Shown here: positions 9,145 through 18,931 of the stretch, in pieces
Position numbering within the stretch: position 1 is the first letter of the stretch
Layout of the letters: every line of letters starts with the position of its first letter
Source: Willaertia magna
Lineage: Eukaryota; Heterolobosea; Eutetramitea; Acrasida; Naegleriidae
Assembly: GCA_902984215.1 (NCBI GenBank)
Contig: CADWAF010005256.1
Coordinates: 1-21,962 of the forward strand
Length of the DNA: 21,962 bases
Direction of reading: 5' to 3'
The notes under the pieces: model-generated
What the model saw: only the letters and a program-made list of their open reading frames with translations
Told to the model about the DNA's origin: nothing
Databases searched by the model: none
Translations under genes and position numbers: made by a program

Positions 9145-9783
9145 ATGGGAGCTTATTGTTCAACAATAATGGCAACAACAACTAATAATTTAAGACCTAT
9201 CGTTATTTGCGGTCCTAGTGGTGTTGGTAAAGGAACTTTATTAAATAGATTACTTTCAGATTATTCTAATAAATTCGGATTTTCTGTATCTCATACAACT
9301 AGAAAACCTAGACCTGGAGAACAAGAAGGAGTTAATTATTATTATACTACTAGAGAAGTAATGGAACAAGAAATAAAAGAAGGAAAATTTATAGAACATG
9401 CTGATGTCCATGGAAATCTATATGGTACCAGTATCCGAGCTGTCCAAGATGTTAGTAAAAAACAAGGAAAATGTTGCATACTGGATATTGATGTTCAAGG
9501 CTCTAAACAAGTTAGAAATAACAAAGAATTAAATCCAGTAATTATTTTCATTAAACCTCCAAGTATGGAAGTTTTAGAAAGTAGATTAAGAGGAAGAGCT
9601 ACTGAAACAGAAGAAAGTATTCAAATCCGTTTAAAGAATGCAAGAACTGAAATTGAAGAATTTGAAAAGGATGATGGTACATTATTTGATGGATCAGTTG
9701 TTAATGGAGAGATAGAGACAGCATATACAGATTTAAAACAAACTATTGAACGATTAGTTCCAGCAGTTGCACCACTGAAATAA
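9145..9783 (+). CDS. GUK1: Guanylate kinase (GMP kinase)
   Basis: Intronless, 212 codons plus TAA from the first ATG (9145); another in-frame ATG is at 9169. Guanylate kinase makes GDP from GMP and ATP, a step in purine nucleotide synthesis and salvage. Evidence: P-loop GPSGVGKGTL (residues 23-32), the GMP-binding segment FSVSHTTRKPRPGEQEGVNYYY, FIEHADVHGNLYGTS, LDIDVQGSKQV, and the lid-type RLRGRATETEESIQIRL. GKGT instead of GKST, the VSHTTR and VHGNLYGTS wording are those of plant and apicomplexan enzymes. Length is normal for a single-domain enzyme. With the upstream ATG the protein begins MGAYCST: Gly2 and Ser6 fit the N-myristoylation consensus and Cys5 could be palmitoylated; the ATG at 9169 would give a usual cytosolic start. 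Family call is firm; membrane targeting is inference. Confidence 0.96.
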   Translation: MGAYCSTIMATTTNNLRPIVICGPSGVGKGTLLNRLLSDYSNKFGFSVSHTTRKPRPGEQEGVNYYYTTREVMEQEIKEGKFIEHADVHGNLYGTSIRAVQDVSKKQGKCCILDIDVQGSKQVRNNKELNPVIIFIKPPSMEVLESRLRGRATETEESIQIRLKNARTEIEEFEKDDGTLFDGSVVNGEIETAYTDLKQTIERLVPAVAPLK

Positions 9784-9813
9784 ACCTCTCATCTCAATCA
9801 TCCCAATCAATTA

Positions 9814-9840
9814 ATTGTTGCATTATTGAAATGCAACAAT
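9814..9840 (+). terminator. 11-bp hairpin 3' of guanylate kinase
   Basis: ATTGTTGCATT (9814-9824) pairs perfectly with 9830-9840 around a 5-base loop (ATTGA). It begins 31 bases after the stop codon at 9783, so it would lie in the 3' UTR. It could influence 3' end formation, stability or localisation of the mRNA. 'Terminator' is the closest available class; eukaryotic termination here is not demonstrated. Confidence 0.35.
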
Positions 9841-9860
9841 AATAAGAACTAGGGGTGTTC

Positions 9861-9888
9861 TATTGATAGTGTTTGCCAGCTGTCAATA
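9861..9888 (+). other. 9-bp stem-loop before the glycosyltransferase start
   Basis: TATTGATAG (9861-9869) pairs with CTGTCAATA (9880-9888), eight Watson-Crick pairs and one G-U, loop of 10 bases. It ends 17 bases before ATG 9905. If transcribed it would be a 5' UTR structure of the next gene. Confidence 0.25.
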
Positions 9889-9904
9889 AGTGTTAAAAAA
9901 AAAG

Positions 9905-12388
9905 ATGAGACGTCGAAACCTATTAGTACTTTTTATTTTTCTATTTGTTCTGCTAGTTTCTCTTCAATTCTTTCTTCTCTACCTTCTTAATAAATATGAA
10001 TTATCATTTGTTATTCCTAATAGTATTCAAAGACACTTATCTAATAAAATAGGTACTGATTCGACTGATTCTAAAAAAGTTGAATTATCGGAACAAGAAG
10101 TACTTCCAGAAAATAATGAACTAAGCAAAGAAATTTATTTCTTAATAGACTTTGTTGATGTAAATGAAGTCACTAAAATCCAATTACTTTTACAACAAGT
10201 AGTTGAACCTTCAATTTTAGAGAAAAATTTTATAATTTTATTATCTAATCATTTAAAAAGTGAAGAAGAGAATTTAAAGAATGAATTACGTAAATCAATA
10301 CTTGGAAAGATTGAAGTAATATTTACAGATCCTTTACAGAAAGCAAGTACTTGGAATACATTTATTGTAAATAATTTACCTATAGATTCAATTATAATAT
10401 TTATTAAAAATAGTATTCCAATAAAATTTGATTTTACAAAAACATTACATTCATTACAAAAATTTAAAATGATTGGTAGTGTTATAATTAACCCTAAAAC
10501 AGATACAATATGTTCAGTTGGTTGGCAAATTAGATTACAAAATGATATATCAATTGTTTTAATTCCACATTTATTTGGATTTCATTTAAGTATATTTGAA
10601 GATTACAAAATTTCTAAAAAGAGATTAGAAGAAGATAAATTTATACATTTCCCTTCATTTAATGGTATTGTAATGAAAAGATCGGTGTTTATAGATGAAT
10701 TAAAAGGATTTGATCAACGTTTACAAAGAGATTTTGATTTTGATTTAATGTTTAGATTACAATATAAAGAAATGTCAAATGACAAAAATAATTTAGATGA
10801 AAATAATTTAGATTTTAAAATGGGATATATAAATATTTTTGAAGAAAATAATTTAATTAAAAGTTATTTTGAAAATGAATTAAATGGAAATGAATATTTA
10901 TTAACAAGTGGTAATTTAGAAAATAAGAATGAAATGATTGAAACATTGATTGTTGACAGATGGAAGAATTATTTAATACAATTCTATTTTTATCAATTAA
11001 AATTAAAGAATTCAATTATTTATTATTCATCTCCATTAAGTACACATAGTGGATATGCTCAAGAAGCAATTAATAATGTTATCCCATTAGAAGGTAAAGT
11101 AATGATACAATTACAAGATCAAGATCAATTATTTGAAGATTCTAAAGGAATTGAATCATTTAATTATCCTTTAAATATAAAGAATACTTTAATTAGAATG
11201 AGAGATATTCAATGGAATGAAATGATAGAAAAGAAATTACCAATCTTTTCAATTTATCACACAATTATACCTAAATTTGAATGTCCTACTTTTAGTTCTT
11301 ATTGTATAGGTAGAAGTATGTTTGAAACTAATTCTTTACCTTTTAGTTGGGTTAATGTTTGTAATGGTGTTGTAAATGAAGTGTGGGTTCCATCAACTTT
11401 TAATTTACAAACTTTTAGAAATGCAGGTGTAAATAGAAAGAAGACAATTGCTATTCCAGAAGGTATTGATACTAGATTATTTAGACCTAATATTGTTGAT
11501 TCTAATTATATTCCTCTACCTGTTTATAAAATTGATATTGAAAATAATGAAGGAACTTTTAAGTTTTTAAGTATTTTTGAATGGACTGAAAGGTAAGTGA
11601 CTTTTGATGTTGTAATGATTGACATTTAAAATAGAAAAGGACCAGAGATATTATTGAGTGCTTATTTAAATACATTTACTTCTAAAGATAATGTAGTTCT
11701 ATATATTAAATCTTATATAAATAGAAATACTTTAAACAACAAGAAAGTAAAAGATGGAGAAGAAGGTTTAAGATATATTGTTGATAAAACAGTAGAAGAA
11801 TTAAAATTAAAAAACCAAGATTTACCTTCAATTGTTTTATTAACAAATACAATTCCTTATGAAGACATGCCTTCTTTCTATAGAGCTTTTGATTCTTTTG
11901 TTTTAGTAAGTAACAATAATAATAATTAAAATAATTTATACACACTTTTTAGCCAAGTAGAGGGGAGGGATGGGGAAGACCCTATCTAGAGGCAATGGCT
12001 AGTGAATTAACTGTTAGTAAGTACAATTAAATTTAACTTAATTTGTGACACAAAATACACAGTTGGTACAAAATGGTCTGGTAATTTAGATTTTATGAAT
12101 GATGGAAATAGTTATTTAATTGATTACACAATGGAACGTGTGAGAGAATCACCATATATCAATAAAGATTATTCTGGACATGAATGGGCAAAACCAAGTA
12201 CAGAACATTTAGGTAAATTAATGAGACATGTTTATGAAAATAAAGCTGAGGCAAAACAAAAAGCTATTCAAGGAAGAAAAGATGTTCTTAATAATTTTGA
12301 TAATGGAATTGTTGCAAATAAGTTTATTGAAAGACTAAGTGTAGTTGAACAATATTATCAATTATTAAAAACAAGAAATGTCAAGTAA
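9905..12388 (+). CDS. Membrane-anchored glycosyltransferase, GT2-like + GT4
   Basis: Exons 9905-11592, 11635-11905, 11953-12016 and 12063-12388 give 782 residues; introns of 42, 47 and 46 nt all begin GTAAGT. ATG 9905 gives MRRR followed by a hydrophobic segment (about 5-28): a type II signal anchor, suggesting an ER/Golgi lumenal enzyme. Residues about 75-290 have a GT2-like pattern, including FNGIVMKRSVF, GFDQ and Asp276-Phe-Asp278-Phe-Asp280, but the usual DxD site reads FIKNS (166-170). Residues about 365-770 are a GT-B fold family 4 transferase: GRSMFETN, VWVPS, PEGIDTRLF (518-526), FEWTERKGPE across intron 1, and the EX7E pair Glu658/Glu666 in EGWGRPYLEAM across introns 2-3, then WSGNLDFM. 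Donor sugar and acceptor are unknown. Stop codon is 7 bp from the convergent GH39 stop. Confidence 0.92.
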
Positions 12389-12395
12389 TAATTTA

Positions 12396-14099
12396 TTAAA
12401 CATTACAAATTAAAACATTTAAGGATGGATTATTAACTTGTAAAGTAAATTCATTATTACTATTTGGATTAATAAATACTGCTTTCAATTGACTTGCATC
12501 ATGTAATTCATGTAATTGTGCATTTGTTGGATAAGTTGGACTATTCATTTCTTTCCATTTTGTAAAAGCATTTGAATGAGTTTCATCAATGATAAATTGT
12601 TTACAATTTGATAATCTAACTCCTCCAGCAACAGTCAATTTAACATTAAATTCATTTTGTCTTTCAGTTGGTACTTGATAATTAGAAATAAATATCATTA
12701 ATTCTTTACGATTTCTATTAAGAGTGGCATAAGCATTGACAGTACAATTATTTGATGAAACTGAACAACTTTGAGTAATTGTTGTAAACATTTCATCACC
12801 ACTTCTACCTAATAATTCAAATGCTCTCCAAACTGGTTTTCTAATTGAATTAATTGTCATCATACCAAACGCTTCATGAAATTCTTCTGGATATTGTCCT
12901 TGTTCTTCAAATAAATCTGTAAATGTCCAATAAGAATAAACGTCAACATAATTATAAACTTCAAATAATGTATGAGTTACCAATGCTGCAGGCTACAATA
13001 ATAATTTACAAAAAACTATAATTATTACTTACATAGGATGAATCTTGATACCAATAAGTTCCATGACCACCATTACTATATTTATAAATTTAAATAAATA
13101 AATAAATAAATAACTTACTCTAAACCACCATTCCATTCAGTATAATACAATGGAGTATTTTGTCCAACAATTTGTCTTGAATTCTTAGCAACAGTAATTA
13201 AAGTATCTCTTTTAAAAGGAACAATATCAGTTGGATATTCATGTGTTGAAATAAAATCAAAAGGTACTTGATTCTTATTCATATATTTAATAAAATCATC
13301 TAACCATGCTGATTGAGCAGTGGCAGGTCCTCCAACCCTTAAAGAAGGAAAATTTCTTTTAATTACATTAGCAGTTGCAGTGTAAAACTCAAAATAATCT
13401 TGTTGTGTACCTGTCCAGAAAACATATCTTAAATTAGGTTCATTCCAAACTTCAAAATCCCAAGTGGACACTTCTTGTAAACCATATCTGTCAACTAGAT
13501 GTTTAATAAAATTGTAAATTAAATCTGTCCATTGGTTAATATTTTTTGGTGGCGATATACCTCCTTTGTAATGAAATTGAGTAGCTGAAATAATATGTTA
13601 ATATAAAATATATACAAAATATATTGATAGTTACCTGATGGATCAGATGCCAATAATTCTGGCATAAAACTTAATTCAACAATTGGTTTCATTTTCAATT
13701 CACCTACAAGGAAATCATAACAGTTATCAATATTATAGAATGCATATTCAATTTTGGAAGCATTGTGTCTATTTTGTAAAACAACACTCATGTCATCATC
13801 TAAAATACCACTGTTGTTATATTTAATTGTTATTTATTTATTAAAATTAATAAAACTTACTGAAAACGAATGCCAGTGAATCCTAATTCTTCTTGTGCAA
13901 TTTTTAATTGTTTTCTCCAATCTGCTCTTAAACAAAATGTAGCATGACATGAACCAACAGATTTCTTCCAAACATGTTTAAATGGTTTAGATTTGTCACT
14001 TAAATTTAATAAAATGTTTGCACTTTCTAATTGTTCGGATGTGAAGGTGTAAAAGGTAACAACAATTAGAAGAGTAACAAGTAATAATAAAATTTTCAT
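12396..14099 (-). CDS. Secreted GH39-family glycosidase
   Basis: Exons 14099-13861, 13810-13635, 13584-13119, 13075-13033 and 12992-12396 give 506 residues; introns are 50, 50, 43 and 40 nt. Donors are GTAAGT except GTAACT in intron 2. ATG 14099 gives a signal peptide (MKILLLLVTLLIVVTFYTF). GH39 enzymes (beta-xylosidases, alpha-L-iduronidases) hydrolyse glycans with retention of configuration. Family marks: GIRFHGILDDDM, FMPELLA, YKGGISPPKN, FEVWNEPNL with acid/base Glu187, a VGGP segment, ISTHEYPTD, and LYYTEWNGG with nucleophile Glu288. The C-terminal part resembles the usual beta-sandwich. Length is close to bacterial xylosidases rather than animal iduronidases (about 650). A five-copy TAAA run fills intron 3. 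Likely lysosomal, phagosomal or secreted; substrate is not determined. Confidence 0.93.
13091..13110 (+). repeat. (TAAA)5 microsatellite in GH39 intron 3
   Basis: Five perfect TAAA units occupy almost half of the 43-nt third intron (13076-13118) of the GH39 gene. Length changes here would alter an intron already near the minimum size. Confidence 0.7.
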
Positions 14100-14537
14100 A
14101 TTTTTTTTGATTGCGTTTTTGATTATAATTTTAAGTTGGAAAAGCAATGAACTTTATTTGTGCTTTTGTTTCTCTATAAATGACTTTTGTAAAATTTAGG
14201 TATGTTTTGTAAAAAATTAAAGATAAACATAAATTTTAACGTATGAAATAAAAAAATCTAATTAAAAAAATTAAATTTACAATAAATTAATCCTTGTCTT
14301 ACAGGTAATTATAATATTAAAAAAATAAAAAATATTTATTAGATATATACTAATTAATGAATTTTGCAAGTTTTAAATTAAAATTTATTTATTGTCTTTT
14401 ATTTTAGATATTCAAAAATGTTTTTTTGTAAATTTATTTAAACCGAAAAAGCGTTAAATAGTTTTGTTGCATAAAATACTAATAAAATAATTATATAATC
14501 TACAAATGTAAAATAATTTTTAAAAATTCCAACAATT
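14100..14537. other. 438-bp AT-rich intergenic gap
   Basis: Lies between the end of the PI-PLC gene and the start of the GH39 gene, both on the minus strand, so it holds the 3' flank of one and the promoter of the other. It is strongly AT-rich, with a 14-base A/T palindrome at 14515-14528 just after the PI-PLC stop. I see no open frame, RNA gene or named motif. Confidence 0.5.
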
Positions 14538-15850
14538 TTAAATTCGTTTTGCTTTATTTATATTTACAATTGCCGAAACATAATCAAATCTATTATACCA
14601 ATCAGTAATAATGATATTGAATTTGTTAATGTCCAATAACTTTTGTGCAATCCAGTTAAGAACCGCAGGTGTTACAGAGTCAGCTAAATCCATAAGAGAA
14701 GAAGGCCTATTGAGAAAACCTTTCGCTATCATTGATGAGTCTGGAGTTAAAACACCTTGTGTTACAAAGAGAGTAGAAGAACTTCTGTCAGCTAATTTGC
14801 TTACACTGAAACTTTGTAAATTCAACAAGTTTTGAACGTTTGGCCAAAAATTATCAATTGTTGATCCATACCAGAAAGAACCGTCAGTACTGGAGACTGT
14901 AGGACTATCGTGATAAATTACCATTATTCTTTGGTTTGTTCTCCAGATATCATTTAATGTTGACTGTACTGAGAACTGTTTTGTGGAAAGTAAAACTTCT
15001 CGCCCTAATTTTGAAATAATTAAATCCCTTAATTTTGAGTGAAAATCTGAATTCATTGCATAGAAATGATTGAAATCTAATATTATTACTTCTTTTGAGG
15101 CAACAACACTGGAAAAAGTAGAAACGTCATCTAGAATGGTACTTATTCTAGAACTATACAATCCATGACAAGTTTTAAACATTTCATTGACATCACTAGT
15201 TGTGTTATCTCTACAGACACGAATATCAAAGTAACGAATACCATCTTGTAACTGTCCTAAGGCTCCTCTTTGTTGAGCTTTACTCCACCTCTTTTTAAAT
15301 CAATATCCAGCATTAAGGAACGTTTAACAACTAGTTTACTACTTACAGCAATAATTTGACCCAAAACAGAACGAGGAATCCACTTGATTTTATAGATTTC
15401 CCTCAAGTTATCTTCTGCATCTGGTGAAAGCCTTGAAGTAGCAGTAATTTCATGAGTAAAACTATCATGCGTACCAGGGATAGCTAAAAGCCTTAAAGGA
15501 ATGTTTCCTACGTTACTATCTTCACTAACAAATCTTTCCATCCAATTAACGAATGGAGATGCTCCTAAAGAATCTTGTTTAGCAGATTTAGTTTCGAAAT
15601 CTTTTCCTAATCTTTCGTTAACAATTCTTTGCAAGGCTTGTTCATTGAAGGTTTTTGAATGAAGAGGATCGTTTAATACTTTTTTAAAAGAATTAAACAG
15701 ACTGGATACTAGTTTTCTCTTGACTGGAGATAATTTTGAGAAAACTCTCTGCTCAATAGCTGAATCATCTTCTACTTTAGAGAAAACAAAGATGGTTGAT
15801 AGGAAAACAATGACAAAGATAACAAAAATAACTTTCGTTGTAAGGAGCAT
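14538..15850 (-). CDS. PI-PLC X-domain protein (PLCXD-like), secretory
   Basis: Two exons, 15850-15347 and 15290-14538, joined across a 56-nt intron, give 418 residues. Splicing restores GQIIA-RWSKAQQRGALGQLQDGIRYFDIRVC, which is the family's core, so the two frames are one gene. Residues 6-24 are a hydrophobic signal peptide or anchor. An unassigned segment (25-115) precedes the X domain. Catalytic His128 lies in IPGTHDSFTHEI and His210 in FKTCHGLYS; Arg192 follows the YFDIRV strand. The end (IITDWYNRF to AIVNIN) is typical of the fold. Members cleave phosphoinositides or GPI-type lipids without an EF/C2 region; Mg/Ca dependence cannot be read here. The signal sequence suggests a lumenal or extracellular substrate. 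The intron has GTAAGT but an unusual AAG acceptor and no in-frame stop. Confidence 0.9.
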
Positions 15851-16088
15851 CTACACCAATTAACTAACGAGATATTTTTTTTGTAAGAGTTTTAAATCTT
15901 TATATATCCTCACCCTTTTTTATCAATAGCTAATTATACAATAGTTTATAATGGTTAAATAACAAAAAAGAAATTCCGTTTCCTATAGCTTTATACGATT
16001 TTCATCAAGGCATAATCAGTTTTTTATTTAAAACCGTGGATCGCTACAGGCTTCTAAGGTTTGTTGTTGGGAAAACAAACTACAAAAA
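15851..16088. promoter_or_regulatory. Divergent promoter region with a TATA-like box
   Basis: This 238-bp gap lies between the PI-PLC start (minus) and the methyltransferase start (plus). On the minus strand TATATAAA occurs at 15906-15899, 49 bases before the PI-PLC ATG, in a sensible place for a TATA box. On the plus side, GTTTGTT (16059-16065) and AACAAAC (16074-16080) form a 7-bp inverted repeat ending 8 bases before the ATG. Function of either is inferred only from position. Confidence 0.35.
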
Positions 16089-16684
16089 ATGAGCTCAAAC
16101 AGATTTCTATTAAGGAACAAGGAAAATGAAAATTTTAATCAGTATTGGTATTCTTCACATACAATAGATGTCATTGTTAAAGTAATAGAAGACCACCTTA
16201 AAGAAGAACCAAATAACAGAGTAGCCTTCCTCTCAACTCCCTCGCTTTACTTTTCTTTGTCTTCACCAAACCCGAATGCAAACCTATTTGAGGTAGGTAT
16301 TTCCTTTTTTTCTTGTATTGCTTAATGAAATAGTTTGATACAAAATGGAGTAAAGATAAAGGTTTTGTATTGTTTGATTTCAATCAACCAGAATGTTTTG
16401 ATGAAAATCTTTCCCATCAATTTACAATGGTAGTTGTAGATCCCCCATTCATCACTAGAGAAGTATGGGAGAAATATGCAAAGGCAATCTTAAAATTAAG
16501 GAAAGATGAAAATACAAAAATAATATGTAGTACCATTGCAGAAAATGCTGATATGATGAAAGAATTGTTAAACCTTACTTCTACAGTCTTCCAACCTTCC
16601 ATCCCTCACTTAGTTTATCAATATAATTTGTATACCAATTTCCACAATAGTCTATTCAATGAAATTAATTCTGAACTAGGGTAA
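16089..16684 (+). CDS. EEF1AKMT1: EEF1A lysine methyltransferase 1 (N6AMT2-like)
   Basis: Exons 16089-16292 and 16334-16684 around a 41-nt intron (donor GTAGGT, acceptor TAG) give 184 residues. This S-adenosylmethionine-dependent enzyme methylates a lysine of translation elongation factor eEF1A in animals and yeast. Family marks in order: QYWYSSHTIDVIVKVIE, VAFLSTPSLYFSL, LFEFDTKW spanning the splice site (LFE-FDTKW), FVLFDFNQP, and the catalytic DPPF motif in MVVVDPPFITREVWEKYA, then TKIICSTI and a C-terminal YTNF/Y element. DPPF was once read as an N6-adenine DNA methyltransferase signature, but the whole pattern is the eEF1A class. It is slightly shorter than the human protein (about 214). 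Stop is 24 bp from the convergent TUP1-like stop. Confidence 0.93.
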
Positions 16685-16708
16685 TTTATTTATGTAATTA
16701 ATTAATAT

Positions 16709-18734
16709 TTAATACCCATAACTCCATACTCGGGCCCTGAAATCTCCTGAACCTGTAGCAAATAATGGACGCTTAGGATTTAAAGCAACACTAATAACAC
16801 TATTCTTATGACCTTGTAACATCAAATGAAGAACATTACTTCTTGGATCCCAAAATTGTACACTTCTATCTTTAGAACCACTCACCAACCATTTTCCATC
16901 AGGTGAATATGCTACACTTAATACAAAATCTCTATGACCAGATAAAGAGGCTACACATGAATTAGATTTAATATCCCAAATCTTTAGCGTTCGGTCTAAT
17001 GAACCTGAAGCTAATGTTTTACCATCAGGTGCAAAAGCAACACTATATACAGAATCATCATGTCCAGAGAATGCTTCAAGAAGTTCACCAGTATGCATAT
17101 CCCATAAACGAACAATACAATCTAATGAACCAGTCGCAACAACTCTGCCATCTGGAGAAATAGCAACACTTGTAACACCTTCTCTTGGACCAATTTCTTC
17201 ATTTCCACATGTATGTTTACATTCACCTGTTCCAATATCCCAAATCTTAGCTTTACCATCACCACTTCCACTAACTAAATATCTATTATCAGGTGAAAAG
17301 TCTAGAGAGTAAATATCTAATTCGTGTCCTTCTAAAGAACGATATATTTGTTTTGTATCTAAATCCCAAATCTTTATAGTTTTATCTTCTGCACCAGCAA
17401 CTAAATATTTTGAATCAGGTGAGAAACAAACACTACGTATATAAGAATCCTCTTTAGGAATAATACTTGAATCTTGATCATCTCCTTCCATATGATTTTT
17501 ATCTTCATCTTGTTCTTCTTTTCCAGAAACTGTTGAGAAAATTCCAACTTTCTTTCCACTATCTACATCAAAAACTATTGCTTGTTTATTACTTCCTGTT
17601 GCTAAATATTTTCCACAATTACTAAATCTTACACAACATACAACGCTATCTTGTTCTAAATTATGATATAAATTCATGTTAAGAGATGGCTTTGATGTTA
17701 CTTGAGGGTTATAAACAACAACCCAATCATTTCCTTCAATCTTTACTACTTGATCTCCATTCCCTCTAGAAAATAAATCTACTTGTTGTGAATTTCCATT
17801 ATTGCTTGTTGGTTGTTGTTGTTGATTCATTGTATTATTTGCCGGTATGGTTGGATTAGGTGGAGGTACATTATTAATATGTTTTATCCTATTTTCAGAG
17901 CTTGGTGTGAGTTGATTTGGTTGTTGTTGTTGACTTACATTATTACTGACAATTGGTGATAAATTATTTAAATATCCATGTGTTGGAGGAGTATTAATAT
18001 TAGGTTGCATTAACATACCATCATTAACTGAAGTTATTGGTGGAAAAGGACTTGGACTAACTCTATTGTTAGGTGTTGGTCCATTCTTTGTCGTTTCTTG
18101 TTGTTGAAGTGGAATAGTTGGTGTACTAGTTCTAACTGGTGGATTAAGCGTTGGTGGTTGCATTGATTGCATTGGTGGAAGTGTAGAAGAGTTAAGTGTA
18201 GGTGAAGAATGATGCATTGGAGGCATAATATTAGATGGTGGTGGTATATTAATTGGATTATTAGGTTGTTGTGGTACTTGCTCTCCTAAAGGTACTTGTT
18301 GTTGTTGCTTATATTGTTCAAGTTGATGTGTTAATTGTTGAATTCGTTCTTCATAACTAAGTTGTTTAAATTAACAACAATGTAAATTTAACAGTTGAAA
18401 AAAAATCAGTTACTTACGTTTGTTTCATACTTTGATAGTTTAACTCTAAATCCATAATGGCTTGTTGCATATTATGAAATTCATTTATTTGTCCTTCTAA
18501 TTTTCTCTCCAGTTCATCCCTTTGCAATTTACATACAGTATGTTCATGTTCCATGGTGGCATAATCTTTTTTAATTTGTTCTAAAAACTCAGCAACTCGA
18601 ACATTTCCCAAAAATTCTGGAGCTGGTGTGTTATGATGATGTTGTGGAGGTGGATGGCTACCTAGAGATGAAGGATGACCCATTAAAGGCGCTTGATGAT
18701 GTTGTGGAGGTGGCTGTCTATTATTTGGGTACAT
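16709..18734 (-). CDS. TUP1: Tup1-like WD40 transcriptional corepressor
   Basis: Exons 18734-18418 and 18356-16709 around a 61-nt intron (GTAAGT to TTAG) give 654 residues. The first 60 residues are Pro/His/Gln-rich; about 38-125 is the Tup N-terminal helix (LGNVRVAEFLEQIKKDYATME to MKQT-YEERIQQLTHQLE, with the splice site inside), used for tetramer formation and partner binding. A Pro/Gln/Asn/Ser linker (about 125-320) follows. Residues about 338-654 hold seven WD40 repeats with clear ends such as IKIWDLD, AKIWDIG, VRLWDMH, LKIWDIK, VQFWDPR and VWSYGY. Repeat one carries a charged loop (GKEEQDEDKNHMEGDDQD). Tup1/TupA/Groucho-type proteins repress transcription in the nucleus when recruited by DNA-binding factors. 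Layout and domain order match Tup1 rather than other WD40 proteins. Confidence 0.93.
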
Positions 18735-18851
18735 TTTTTTGCGTGGTTGGATTTAAACGACTTTGCACAAACCTTTTAAAGAGGAGTTCCCATTACATTG
18801 GTCCATTCCGCTTTTTTAAGGTTGAATGAAGTGCTATTCTCTAGGAGAAAA

Positions 18852-18857
18852 TTTTAT
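18852..18857 (-). promoter_or_regulatory. Possible AATAAA poly(A) signal of the receptor kinase
   Basis: AATAAA on the minus strand, 75 bases past the kinase stop and 20 bases past the hairpin, within the 197-bp gap (18735-18931) that must also hold the TUP1 promoter. AATAAA is common by chance in AT-rich DNA, so support is positional only. Confidence 0.3.
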
Positions 18858-18876
18858 TACCCTGTACAGTTTTTTG

Positions 18877-18906
18877 GTGGTATCTTAAAAGGATAGATGA
18901 TACCAC
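18877..18906 (-). terminator. 8-bp hairpin 3' of the receptor kinase
   Basis: GTGGTATC (18877-18884) and GATACCAC (18899-18906) are exact reverse complements around a 14-base loop. On the minus strand the hairpin begins 25 bases after the kinase stop codon (18932-18934), so it would lie in the 3' UTR. An AATAAA polyadenylation-type signal follows at 18857-18852. The class label is approximate. Confidence 0.35.
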
Positions 18907-18931
18907 AATCAAAACTGATCACAATGTCGTT

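Noticed and set aside
11654..11929. Independent small genes at 11654-11929 and 12095-12388
   Set aside because: They are exons 2 and 4 of the glycosyltransferase; the GT4 motifs run across GTAAGT introns.
12396..14099. Recent bacterial transfer of the GH39 gene
   Set aside because: Its length is bacterial-like, but it has four host-type introns, host base composition and a eukaryotic signal peptide, so any transfer would be old and cannot be shown here.
14538..15850. Two separate genes, 15257-15850 and 14538-15182
   Set aside because: Splicing at 15346/15291 joins them into one PI-PLC X domain with both catalytic histidines; neither part is complete alone.
16370..16684. N6-adenine DNA methyltransferase from the DPPF motif
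   Set aside because: The full pattern is that of eEF1A lysine methyltransferase 1, a protein methyltransferase.
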